Below are positions 29,695 through 38,201 of a stretch of DNA of 64,000 nt, one piece after another. Every line of letters begins with the position of its first letter. The stretch's first letter is position 1. The notes below the pieces were generated by a model. It was given only the letters and a program-made list of their open reading frames with translations. It did no database searches and was not told the origin of the DNA. The DNA is taken from NCBI GenBank assembly GCA_000517565.1, contig CP007051.1, forward strand, positions 124,001 through 188,000. Direction: 5' to 3'. The position numbers and the translations under genes were made by a program. Source of the DNA: Desulfurella acetivorans A63 (GTDB lineage Bacteria > Campylobacterota_A > Desulfurellia > Desulfurellales > Desulfurellaceae).

Positions 29695-31380
29695 ATGAGT
29701 TTCAAAACAAAAATGGTTTTATACGGTGTTTTAAGTGTATTAATTTTTGTTGGTTTGTTTGGTGTATACGCAATTTACTGGAATTTAAACTTAGAAAAGC
29801 AGGAAATTAACTCAACAAAAGAATTAATTATTTCATATAACAAGAAAAACTTGGTTCTCATTATAGATTCTGTGTCATCTATGATTCAAATACCATACGA
29901 AAGGTACAAAAATGGAGAGTTGAGCTTTGATGATGCAAAAGCAGTCGCGCTTGATTTGATTAAAAAGGATAAGTACGGAAATAATAATTATATATTTGTA
30001 GTTGATAGAGATGGTATATTGCTTGCGAACAGGGCAGCCCCTTCGCTTGAGGGGAAAAATGTTTTAGACTTTAAAGATTCAAATGGTAAATATATTTTTA
30101 AAGAAATAATTTCTACTGCTTTAAAACAAGGTTCAGGCTATGTCGAATACAATTTTAAAAATCCTTCAACAAATAAAATTGATAGGAAAGTAACTTATGT
30201 AAAATACGATAAAGATTTTGGATTTATTTTATGCACAGGATTTTATTTGTCTAGCCTAAACAAAGATATTGAACAGCGAAGAAATATAATTATTAAAAAT
30301 ATGATTTCTTCTTTAATTGTATCATCTATAATTGTAATTTTTATAATTGCTGCTGTGGCTTTAATTGGTATGTTATTAGCAAAAAAACTTATTAAACCCC
30401 TCTCTCACATAAACTCTCTTGTCTCCACCCTTGCCAAAGGTGGTGGTGATTTAACTATTGTATTGCCAAAGAACTCAAATGATGAATTTGGAGAACTAAC
30501 AGACAATCTCAACAAATTCATATCAACACTTAAAGATATTGTTAGCCAGATTGTTTCAAAGGCAAAAGAAGTCCAATCTTCTGTAAACTCTCTTGCCACT
30601 TCAGCTGCTCAAATATCTGCTTCAAGCGAACAGGTAGCATCAAACACAAAAGAGATATCACACGCAACAGAAGACACAGCAAATGCACTATCCGGTATTG
30701 CAAGATCAACAGAAGACATAAGGGTATCTTCCGATGAAGCAAAAGAAATAACAGACCAAATGGTAAAACAAATTGAGTCCAATGTAGAAGCAATACTGGA
30801 GCTATCTGATTCTATATCCAAAGCAAGCCTTGATGTAAATGATCTAGGAGAAGCTTCAAAGAAAGTAGGAGACATACTAAAGATAATAAACGACATAACT
30901 GACCAGATAAACCTGCTTGCCTTAAATGCTGCTATTGAAGCAGCCCGTGCTGGCGAGCATGGAAGAGGCTTTGCAGTGGTAGCAGATGAAATCAGAAAAC
31001 TTGCAGAAAAAACACAGAAAGCTACAGATGAAGTAGCTTTGATAATAAAATCCATACAGGAAAAAACCACAAAAGTAGTCAAAGTAATGAACCAAACTCA
31101 GCTTAATACACAGGAAAAAGCAAACTCCATTGCCAAAACCAAAGAAAGTGTTTCAGTTGTATCAGATAAAATCTCCAATGTATCAGACCAGGTAAACTCT
31201 CTATCTGCTGCAACACAGGAGCTTTCTTCTACAGTTTCAGAGCTTGAGATGCAGGTAAAAGAAATCAGCAAAGCCCAGGAAGAAAATGCCAAAGCAGTAG
31301 AAACAATATCAGCCAATGCCCAAAACCTAAAGAACATATCAGAAGGACTGTTATCTAGCGTAGGTAAGTTTAAGACTTAA
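29695..31380 (+). CDS. Methyl-accepting chemotaxis protein with Cache sensor
   Basis: 561 aa. TM1 (residues 7-28), a periplasmic single Cache domain (about 35-195: [36 protein letters not shown]), TM2 (about 205-230), HAMP (about 230-285), then the long coiled-coil signalling domain. The hairpin tip is the invariant [20 protein letters not shown] with [17 protein letters not shown]. No C-terminal NWETF-type tether. The ligand is unknown; single Cache domains often sense small organic acids. GGTGGAGG precedes the ATG. A palindromic repeat follows the stop. Confidence 0.95.
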   Translation: MSFKTKMVLYGVLSVLIFVGLFGVYAIYWNLNLEKQEINSTKELIISYNKKNLVLIIDSVSSMIQIPYERYKNGELSFDDAKAVALDLIKKDKYGNNNYIFVVDRDGILLANRAAPSLEGKNVLDFKDSNGKYIFKEIISTALKQGSGYVEYNFKNPSTNKIDRKVTYVKYDKDFGFILCTGFYLSSLNKDIEQRRNIIIKNMISSLIVSSIIVIFIIAAVALIGMLLAKKLIKPLSHINSLVSTLAKGGGDLTIVLPKNSNDEFGELTDNLNKFISTLKDIVSQIVSKAKEVQSSVNSLATSAAQISASSEQVASNTKEISHATEDTANALSGIARSTEDIRVSSDEAKEITDQMVKQIESNVEAILELSDSISKASLDVNDLGEASKKVGDILKIINDITDQINLLALNAAIEAARAGEHGRGFAVVADEIRKLAEKTQKATDEVALIIKSIQEKTTKVVKVMNQTQLNTQEKANSIAKTKESVSVVSDKISNVSDQVNSLSAATQELSSTVSELEMQVKEISKAQEENAKAVETISANAQNLKNISEGLLSSVGKFKT

Positions 31381-31423
31381 GGTAGCTTTATCTCTTGCGC
31401 CTGGCAATGGCTGCCTACTTTTT

Positions 31424-31529
31424 GTCATCCTGAAGGGCGATAGCGACGAAGAATCTCCCCACTTAAAAGTGAGATCCTTCGCTATCGCTTCAGGATGACT
31501 GACTTCGCTTAACGCTTTAAGGATGACTG
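31424..31529. repeat. REP-like palindromic element, copy A
   Basis: 31424-31499 is a 76-nt imperfect palindrome: GTCATCCTGAAG...GAAGAATCT at the left, AGATCCTTCGCTATCGC...CTTCAGGATGAC at the right. A partial right-end copy (TTCGCTTAACGCTTTAAGGATGAC) follows to 31529. It lies between the convergent MCP and LysE genes and is related to the repeats near 59600 and 63600. Confidence 0.85.
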
Positions 31530-31530
31530 G

Positions 31531-32181
31531 CTAAATTAATACACGAAGTGATCTAACCAAAAAATACAATCCAAACACCAACAAAGCAATACCAAGGCCT
31601 ATATTAATGCGTTTTTCTATTTTTTCAGAAAGAAACTTTTTTGCCCATTTAAGCACAAACGTTAAAGTAACAAGGTAACTAGCAATACCAAAACCACCTG
31701 CAAACAGAAAACATACTTTGTCTAAAGTTGTATAACCATTAATTAAACCAATATCTTTTTGTATCTGGTAAACTGCAAGCCACCAGAATATCATCATAGG
31801 GTTTGTGACAGCTAAAGAAAAGCCTGTGACAAAAGAAACTTTCAGATTTTTTATTATATCGTTTTGTGCTGAAACAGAAAATGTTTTTTTATAATTTATC
31901 AATGTATGTATACCAAGCACAAACAAAATAATACTTGCTAAAAGCCAAAAAACAGACATTACGGTTTCACTTTTCAAAAAAGGTGCAATACCAAAGAATG
32001 CTATAAAACCATACATTGTATCAGATATTGCAGAACCAAGTACAATCATCAAACTTGCGCTTGTTAAATTTGCAAAGGCACGTTTTGCGATCTCTATTTG
32101 CGTAGCGCCAACTGGTATTGCTGTAAAATAACCCATTATATAGATAACAATCAAAGATAAGATAAATTTTATATCATGCAT
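31531..32181 (-). CDS. LysE/RhtB-family amino acid exporter
   Basis: 216 aa, about six membrane helices. The N-terminus MGYFTAIPVGATQIEIAKRA and the segment VTNPMMIFWWLAVY are the LysE/RhtB pattern (the first shows IPVGAT where many members have IPPGP). It exports an amino acid or analogue; substrate unknown. Its ATG overlaps the stop of the decayed glycosyltransferase (ATGCATGA), so it was once, or still is, part of that transcript. Confidence 0.85.
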   Translation of the reverse strand: MHDIKFILSLIVIYIMGYFTAIPVGATQIEIAKRAFANLTSASLMIVLGSAISDTMYGFIAFFGIAPFLKSETVMSVFWLLASIILFVLGIHTLINYKKTFSVSAQNDIIKNLKVSFVTGFSLAVTNPMMIFWWLAVYQIQKDIGLINGYTTLDKVCFLFAGGFGIASYLVTLTFVLKWAKKFLSEKIEKRINIGLGIALLVFGLYFLVRSLRVLI

Positions 32182-32935
32182 TTAAATCCAAATAATTTTT
32201 TATATCAGAAACTATCTCTTTAGTGTTTATACCATAAAAACAACGAATAGTCTTGCATTTTTTTGCAGCTTTGTTTATGCAAGTTATATTTTTGCATGGA
32301 CTATCTGAAACATAAGATTTTGATAAAGCATCCTGTGATGATTTCAAAAAATTTTGTCTATAGGAGTCATACGAGTAAATATTAGCAGGTGTAGCACCAA
32401 AAATTGAAAATATTGCAGTTTTATTTTTAAAGCTTTGTTATGTTCGTTTAACTTATAAGAAGATGCGATATGTAAACCACCTGTGTCTGAGCTTATAAAG
32501 CAATCGCAAAAATCAATCAGTGCTGCATAAGCATCAATAGGTAAGTTATTGCTCAAAGGTATAATCTATTGATTGTGCTCCGATTTTTTTTAACAAATAA
32601 GCAGCTATTTGGATGTTTACTGCATCGCCAATATTTAAATCAGAAATTATTAGAATCCTTTTTAATGAAGATCGTTGGGCTATTTTTTGAGATTTTTTGA
32701 TTTGCATATTTAGCAAGATGTTGTTTGCAAAAATGTATCTAACTGCAGTATTTGCAAAAATACGACTAGCACTTGGTGAAATACCACTTATATAAGATGT
32801 AAGACTTGCAAATAAGTTTGCAACATTAAGTTTTTGATTTACTAAAGAAAATATTTTTAAAAAAAACAAACGAATTAGTTCAATTAAACGGTTTATACGG
32901 ATTAAATAATTTTTTTGCGTGTATTCTTTTATCAT
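32174..32935 (-). pseudogene. Decayed GT9 (heptosyltransferase-like) glycosyltransferase
   Basis: Three pieces of one GT9 gene remain in order. N-part (ATG at 32935, to about 32546): basic helix, then ILIISDLNIGDAVNIQIAAY, the GT9 opening, but the frame stops soon after at IDYTFEQ. Middle part: LIDFCDCFISSDTGGLHIAS, the nucleotide-sugar site. C-part in another frame: TAIFSIFGATPANIY then SPCKNITC, ending at 32174. Perhaps 200 central codons are missing, and removing about 20 nt after SSYKLN would restore the C-terminal frame. Function is almost certainly lost. Neighbours suggest cell-envelope work. Confidence 0.8.
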
Positions 32936-33501
32936 ATCTTAAGTCCAAACATATTAAAAATTCTTATTTGCAATTTAATTAAAAAATCACTTACTTTACT
33001 GAAATAAGCCACAAAAGCATTAAGTAAAGTCAAAGCTACAATTGCAACAAAAAAAGATCCAACAATGTCAAATGGAAAATGCACACCCACAAAAATTCTG
33101 GCATATCCTGTTATTATAGCGAAAATAAAGCTTATTATAGAAATTGTTTTTTCTTTTGCATACCAGAAGCCAAACGATATGGCAAATGCAAGTGTGGCAT
33201 GATCGCTTGGAAATGAAGAGTCTTTGGCGTGCGGTATTAACAGGTTACCAAGTCCTTCAACAAACGGTCTTGGATGGTAATAAAAAAGTCCGATTAAGAA
33301 ATTTATAGAAAGTCCTATCAAAGCTACATAAAAAGCGCATAATGCCTGTTTTTTGCGGTTTGATAGATATACAATAACTAATCCTAAAGCGTAAATATAT
33401 GGAGAAAAAAGCGCAACAAATATGCAAAAAAAATTTAAAATGCCTATTTTTAATAAAGATAAATTGTTAATTGCTAAAAAAATTTGATCATTTAAATTCA
33501 T
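32932..33501 (-). CDS. PAP2-family phosphatase (undecaprenyl-diphosphatase-like)
   Basis: 189 aa, about five membrane helices. The three PAP2 motifs are present: YYHPRPF (variant of KxxxxxxRP), SFPSDHATLAF, and YARIFVGVHFPFDIVGS with catalytic His and Asp. It dephosphorylates lipid phosphates; the BcrC-like arrangement suggests undecaprenyl diphosphate recycling. The stop overlaps the start of the decayed GT9 gene (ATGA). Its ribosome-binding site is buried in a 12-bp hairpin. Confidence 0.88.
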   Translation of the reverse strand: MNLNDQIFLAINNLSLLKIGILNFFCIFVALFSPYIYALGLVIVYLSNRKKQALCAFYVALIGLSINFLIGLFYYHPRPFVEGLGNLLIPHAKDSSFPSDHATLAFAISFGFWYAKEKTISIISFIFAIITGYARIFVGVHFPFDIVGSFFVAIVALTLLNAFVAYFSKVSDFLIKLQIRIFNMFGLKI

Positions 33502-33538
33502 AATACCACCTTTAGCTTATCCTAATAAGGTGGTATTA
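33501..33538 (-). promoter_or_regulatory. Hairpin burying the PAP2 ribosome-binding site
   Basis: TAATACCACCTT and AAGGTGGTATTA form a perfect 12-bp stem with a 14-nt loop. On the minus strand the 3' arm holds the AAGGTGG site and ends on the A of the PAP2 ATG. It may also weaken read-through from pyc, whose stop is 34 nt upstream. No T-tract. Confidence 0.65.
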
Positions 33539-33571
33539 ATTATTGGTTACACAAAAATGATATAGTGTTAA

Positions 33572-36500
33572 TTATTCAAGTTCAATTATCAAATCTTGTT
33601 CTTCTATTGTATCTCCTTCTTTTAAGAGTATATTTTTGACTTTGCCTTCTTTTATGGCAACTATTTTTGTTTCCATTTTCATTGCTTCAGTAATGCAAAG
33701 TGGCTGGTTTTTATTAACAAAATCACCTTCTTTGACAAGTATTTTAGATATTTTTCCAGGCATTGTGGCAATTACATGATTTGGATTTTTTTTGTCGCCT
33801 TTAAGATTTTGTTTTAATGTAGCTTGTAGATTTAGATCTTTTACTGTAACAAATCTTGATTCACCATTTACTTCAAAAGTAAGTATTCTTTGACCTTTAG
33901 AATCTGCTTCTCCTACGGCAATAAGTTTTACAAAAATTGTTTTTCCTTCTTCAAGGTTAATTACAGTTTCTTCACCTACATTTAAAGGAAAGAAAAAGTC
34001 TTTAGTAGACAGTACCCATACGTCGCCATAATCTTTATTAAAATTAAAGTAATCTTCTATAACTTTGCCATACAAAGCGTATGATACAACTTCTCTAAAC
34101 TCTACATCGCTTCCAACAATATTTTTCATTGTTTCTTGCGCCTGATTAAAATTATATTCAGGCAAGATTTCGCCAGGTCTAACGGTTAGGGGTTTTTCAC
34201 CTTTTAATACTTTTTGTTGCAATTCTTTGTCAAAACCGCCATAGGGCTGTCCTAGGTAACCTTTAAAAAAATCCACAACGCTTTGAGGAAGTGAAAGTTT
34301 ATCAGCATTATTTTTGAAATCTTCAATAGTTAAATTGTTTCTAACCAAAAACAAAGCCAAATCTCCAACTACTTTTGAAGAAGGTGTTACTTTAATCAAA
34401 TTGCCCAATGCATCATTTACCTGTTTATACATTTTTTTGATATCGTCCCATTTGTCAAGCAAACCTAAACTTATAACCTGTGGCCTTAAATTGCTATACT
34501 GACCTCCTGGTATTTCGTGTTCATATACTTCTGCTGTTGGTGCTTTTAGACCACTTTCAAACATAAAGTAGTAAGGTCTTACCTTTTCAAAGTAATTGGC
34601 AACAGTATCTAAATCTTCCTGGTTTAGACTAGATTCGTTTGGAGTGTTTTTAAGTGCTGCAACTATGGAGTTTAGTGAAGGCTGACTGGTTAGACCACTC
34701 ATAGAACTAACCGCAGCATCTATTATTTTTGCACCAGATTCTATGGCACACAAAACAGAGCTTTCAGCATTACCTGAAGTATTGTGTGTATGAAAATGCA
34801 GTGGTATACCTACTTCCTCACTTAGAGTTTTAAATAAGACTTTGGCTGCATATGGTTTTAAAAGCCCCGCCATATCTTTTATTGCTATAATATCTGCACC
34901 CATTTTTTCAAGTTTTTTTGCAAGATCTACATAGTAGGAGAGTGTGTATTTATTGTTTTTTGGTGATAATATATCATCAGTGTAAGAAATAGCAGCTTCA
35001 CAGATTCTATCTAGTTTTTTTACTTCTTCCATGGCAATTACCATCTGGTCTGTCCAGTTGAAACAGTCAAAAATCCTAAATACATCAATCCCGCTATCAA
35101 CAGCTTCTCTAATAAAGGCTTTTACTACATTGTCTGGATAATTTGTGTATCCTACGGCATTTGCACCCCTTAAAAGCATTTGAAACGGTATATTTGGGAT
35201 TTTTTGGCGCAACATATCAAGTCTTTCCCAGGGATCTTCTTTCAAAAACCTGTAGCATACATCAAATGTGGCACCGCCCCACATTTCAATTGAAAACAGT
35301 TTGTTCATTTTTCTTGCAACAAAATCAGAAACCTCAAGTAGATCCTTTGTGCGCATCCTTGTGGCAAGCAATGATTGGTGAGCGTCCCTAAACGTTGTAT
35401 CGCAAAATAAAACTTCTTTTGATGATTTGATTTTTTCTACAAAACCTTTTGGGCCTTCTCTTAAAAGCACACCCCTTAAGCCTTCTGGTATTTTGCCTTG
35501 AGCTTTTGGCTTTACTATTGTTGGAAAAACAATATTTTTCGCTTCACCATTTGGTTTGTTAACAATATTATTACCTAAAAATCTTAGAAGTTTGCTGATT
35601 CTATCTCTTGGTTTTTCAAATCTAAATATTTCTGGATGTGTTTCTAAAAAATGAACATTAAAATCGCCTTTTAAAAAGTCTTTGTTTGACACGAGATTTT
35701 CCAAAAATCTTAAGTTGTTTTTAATACCTCTAATTCTAAATTCCCTAAGCGCCCTGTGCATTTTTTTTGCAGCTTCTTCAAATGTTAAACCAAAAGCCGT
35801 AATTTTTACAAGGAGCGAATCGTAAAATGGTGTGATTAATGCTCCAGTATACGCGCTTGCAGCATCAAGCCTTATACCAAACCCTGCGGGTGATCTGTAG
35901 GCTTCAATTTTACCAGTGTCAGGGAAAAAGTTGTTTTGTGGGTCTTCTGTCGTTATGCGGCATTGAAAAGCATATCCTTTTTTGTGTATATTTTCTTGTG
36001 TGCCTAAAATGTCTTTAAGTGGCTGATCGCTTGCAATTTTTATCTGGGATTGAACAATATCTATACCCGTAATCATCTCAGTTACTGTATGCTCTACCTG
36101 CAATCTCGGATTTACTTCCAAAAAGTAATAGTGCTTTTTTTCTTCATCAACCAGATATTCAAATGTAGCTGCATTGTAGAGTTTTGTTTCTTTTGCAAAC
36201 TTTATTGAATCTGAATACATTGATTGTAACAACTCATTTGGTATATTTAGAGATGGTGCAATTTCTACTACTTTTTGGTGTCTGCGCTGGATAGAACAGT
36301 CCCTTTCAAACAAATGTACATAGGTGCCAAATTTATCACCTAAAATCTGAATTTCTATATGTTTGGGATTTTTTACTAATTTTTCGGCTATAATCTCATC
36401 GCTGCCAAACGCTTTTAGGCTTTCTGATTTTGCCATTAAGTATTCTGATTCTAAATCTTGAGGTTTCTCAACAACCCTTATACCTCTGCCGCCACCACCT

Positions 36501-36988
36501 TTTGTAGCTTTAATTAAAATAGGATAGCCATACTCATTGGCAAATTCTTTTAATTCGTTTATGCTTGTTATGCAGTTTTTAGAACCTGGTATTGTAGGTA
36601 TGCCTAATTTTTGTGCTGTTTGTTTTGCCATTAATTTATCACCAAAAATTTCTATAGCGCTAAAGTGCGGTCCGATAAATATAATGCCTGCTTCTATACA
36701 TTTTTTTGCAAATAAAGGGTTTTCGCTTAAAAAGCCGTATCCTGGATGAATTGCATCTATGTGTTTTGATTTTGCAAGTTCAATAATTTCATCCATTGAT
36801 AAATATGCATCAACGGGGCTTTTACCTTCGCCAACAAGATAGGATTCATCACATTTGTAACGATGCAAGGAATAGCGATCTTCGTAAGAGTAGATACCAA
36901 TTGTTTCAATGTTTAGTTCTGTTGCAGCTCTAAAAATTCTTATGGCTATTTCACCTCGGTTTGCTACAAGCAACCGTTTAATTTTCAT
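33572..36988 (-). CDS. pyc: Pyruvate carboxylase, single chain
   Basis: 1138 aa, the usual length of the alpha4 enzyme. Order: biotin carboxylase (1-450; MKIKRLLVANRGEIAIRIF, ATP-grasp KGGGGRGIRVV, EVNPRLQVEHTVTEM), carboxyltransferase (about 520-800; DTTFRDAHQSLLATRMRT, DMAGLLKP, HFHTHNTSG), a linker domain, and the biotinyl domain at the end with EAMKMET (biotinyl Lys). It makes oxaloacetate from pyruvate and bicarbonate, feeding the TCA cycle and gluconeogenesis. It has its own promoter; AAAGGGGG precedes the ATG. Confidence 0.97.
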   Translation of the reverse strand: MKIKRLLVANRGEIAIRIFRAATELNIETIGIYSYEDRYSLHRYKCDESYLVGEGKSPVDAYLSMDEIIELAKSKHIDAIHPGYGFLSENPLFAKKCIEAGIIFIGPHFSAIEIFGDKLMAKQTAQKLGIPTIPGSKNCITSINELKEFANEYGYPILIKATKGGGGRGIRVVEKPQDLESEYLMAKSESLKAFGSDEIIAEKLVKNPKHIEIQILGDKFGTYVHLFERDCSIQRRHQKVVEIAPSLNIPNELLQSMYSDSIKFAKETKLYNAATFEYLVDEEKKHYYFLEVNPRLQVEHTVTEMITGIDIVQSQIKIASDQPLKDILGTQENIHKKGYAFQCRITTEDPQNNFFPDTGKIEAYRSPAGFGIRLDAASAYTGALITPFYDSLLVKITAFGLTFEEAAKKMHRALREFRIRGIKNNLRFLENLVSNKDFLKGDFNVHFLETHPEIFRFEKPRDRISKLLRFLGNNIVNKPNGEAKNIVFPTIVKPKAQGKIPEGLRGVLLREGPKGFVEKIKSSKEVLFCDTTFRDAHQSLLATRMRTKDLLEVSDFVARKMNKLFSIEMWGGATFDVCYRFLKEDPWERLDMLRQKIPNIPFQMLLRGANAVGYTNYPDNVVKAFIREAVDSGIDVFRIFDCFNWTDQMVIAMEEVKKLDRICEAAISYTDDILSPKNNKYTLSYYVDLAKKLEKMGADIIAIKDMAGLLKPYAAKVLFKTLSEEVGIPLHFHTHNTSGNAESSVLCAIESGAKIIDAAVSSMSGLTSQPSLNSIVAALKNTPNESSLNQEDLDTVANYFEKVRPYYFMFESGLKAPTAEVYEHEIPGGQYSNLRPQVISLGLLDKWDDIKKMYKQVNDALGNLIKVTPSSKVVGDLALFLVRNNLTIEDFKNNADKLSLPQSVVDFFKGYLGQPYGGFDKELQQKVLKGEKPLTVRPGEILPEYNFNQAQETMKNIVGSDVEFREVVSYALYGKVIEDYFNFNKDYGDVWVLSTKDFFFPLNVGEETVINLEEGKTIFVKLIAVGEADSKGQRILTFEVNGESRFVTVKDLNLQATLKQNLKGDKKNPNHVIATMPGKISKILVKEGDFVNKNQPLCITEAMKMETKIVAIKEGKVKNILLKEGDTIEEQDLIIELE

Positions 36989-37023
36989 ACAACCCCCTTT
37001 TATTTTCTTGCAATCTTTATTTT

Positions 37024-37053
37024 ACTATATCAAAAGCATACTGGTTAAGTCAA
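37024..37053 (-). promoter_or_regulatory. Promoter of pyc
   Basis: Minus-strand TTGACT (37048-37053) and TATAGT (37024-37029) with an 18-bp spacer, about 35 bp before the start codon. Confidence 0.6.
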
Positions 37054-37132
37054 ATATTTGTTATTTTGTAGCATTTTTCTAGTTAATATTAGAAAAATTA
37101 ATTAAAATTAAACAAAAATTAGTATTATTGAT

Positions 37133-37160
37133 TTGACTTTTAAAAAAATCGTATTAATTT
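37133..37160 (+). promoter_or_regulatory. Possible promoter of the 139-aa protein gene
   Basis: TTGACT (37133-37138) with a weak TAATTT (37155-37160) after 16 bp, about 21 bp before the ATG. Confidence 0.4.
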
Positions 37161-37181
37161 AAAAGAAAAAAGAGGTGATTT

Positions 37182-37601
37182 ATGATTTGTCCTGTTGTTG
37201 AGTGGGAATTGATTGGTTCTGATGATGTAGGTAATGTGTATTACATGGATAAAGAAGGTGCAGGTATAATTTCAGAAGGCATTAAAAATATATGGCTTGA
37301 AAAAAAGTTTAGTAAAGAAGGTTTAGAAAAAGAAATTAAAGAATTATTAAATAAAAAAGCAGATTCTTTAGTTGTTATTGATTATGAGACAATAAAAAAT
37401 GCACAAAGCGCAAGAATGCTATATAGGATAGATTATACAGATAAAACGAAAGTTGAATTTATTTTAAAATTCATATCCTACCATGACAAAGATGGTAATA
37501 CTTTATATTCACAAGCAGACATAGAAGATTTTAAGCCCCTTCCACAAAATATTAAAGATTATTTGTTTGATAAACTGCTTGATGATTTTAACCTAGAATA
37601 G
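37182..37601 (+). CDS. Hypothetical protein, 139 aa
   Basis: I do not recognise it with certainty. It is soluble, acidic at the C-terminus and has no signal peptide: MICPVVEWELIGSDDVGN. The pattern W-x-LIG near the start, VYYMDKEG, a lysine-rich middle helix, MLYRIDYTDK and YHDKDGNTLYS followed by PLPQN resembles exported proteins of the surface-adhesin E type seen in deltaproteobacteria. Those normally have a signal peptide, which this lacks. GAGGTGAT precedes the ATG. It stands alone between pyc (divergent) and nrdR. Confidence 0.75.
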   Translation: MICPVVEWELIGSDDVGNVYYMDKEGAGIISEGIKNIWLEKKFSKEGLEKEIKELLNKKADSLVVIDYETIKNAQSARMLYRIDYTDKTKVEFILKFISYHDKDGNTLYSQADIEDFKPLPQNIKDYLFDKLLDDFNLE

Positions 37602-37659
37602 TTTTTGTTATAAGTTTTCTTCTCATATTTTTTCCATAAGCAAAAAAATAAAAACAGTA

Positions 37660-37689
37660 TTGACATTTTCAAATTTTTATACACAATAT
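37660..37689 (+). promoter_or_regulatory. Promoter of the nrdR-metE-nrdDG operon
   Basis: A consensus TTGACA (37660-37665) is followed after 17-18 bp by a weak -10 (ACAATA/CAATAT, 37683-37689) that lies inside the first NrdR box, so NrdR binding would block RNA polymerase. Confidence 0.55.
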
Positions 37690-37696
37690 ATTGTGT
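37681..37696. promoter_or_regulatory. NrdR box 1 (perfect palindrome)
   Basis: ACACAATATATTGTGT is a perfect 16-bp palindrome identical to the NrdR box consensus ACACWATATATWGTGT. It overlaps the -10 region ahead of nrdR. Confidence 0.92.
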
Positions 37697-37711
37697 TGGT
37701 AGATACTTAAA

Positions 37712-37727
37712 ACACAAAATGTTGAGG
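37712..37727. promoter_or_regulatory. NrdR box 2 (imperfect)
   Basis: ACACAAAATGTTGAGG matches the consensus at 12 of 16 positions. It starts exactly 31 bp after box 1, the three-helical-turn spacing usual for paired NrdR boxes, and overlaps the nrdR ribosome-binding site. Confidence 0.7.
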
Positions 37728-37734
37728 TTTGTTT

Positions 37735-38187
37735 ATGCGTTGTCCGTTTTGTAAAGCATCTGATACACGCGTTATTGATAGCCGTGTTATAGAAGACGGT
37801 AAAGTTATAAAGCGCAGAAGGGTTTGCGATGAATGTGGAAGCAGATTTAACACCTATGAGCGTATCGAGAATATACCTATAGTTGTTATAAAAAATGATG
37901 GCTCAAAAGAGCTTTTTGAAAAAGAAAAAATTATAAAAGGCATAGTAAAAGCCATAAATAAAAGACCACTTACATACGATGATGCAGAAAAAATTGCAAA
38001 TGACATAGAAGACTATATAAAAGCAAAAGAACTTTATGAAATAAACTCAAAAGACATTGGAAATCTGGTAATGGATGCACTTAAAAAACTTGATCAGGTA
38101 AGCTATGTAAGGTTTGCTTCCGTGTATAAAAAATTTGCTGATGCAGAAGATTTTATTGAGCTTTTAAAAGAATTTAAAAATAAATAA
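37735..38187 (+). CDS. nrdR: Transcriptional repressor NrdR
   Basis: 150 aa. Zinc ribbon MRCPFCKASDTRVIDSR with CDECGSRFNTYERI (four Cys), then an ATP-cone (about 47-135; PIVVIKNDGSKELFEKEKI). NrdR senses ATP/dATP and represses ribonucleotide reductase genes. The ATG at 37735 with GAGG upstream gives the normal N-terminus; a frame-mate at 37729 adds two residues. It is predicted to repress its own operon through the two boxes just upstream. metE follows after 14 nt. Confidence 0.97.
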   Translation: MRCPFCKASDTRVIDSRVIEDGKVIKRRRVCDECGSRFNTYERIENIPIVVIKNDGSKELFEKEKIIKGIVKAINKRPLTYDDAEKIANDIEDYIKAKELYEINSKDIGNLVMDALKKLDQVSYVRFASVYKKFADAEDFIELLKEFKNK

Positions 38188-38201
38188 TTTAAGGAGGTTA
38201 G

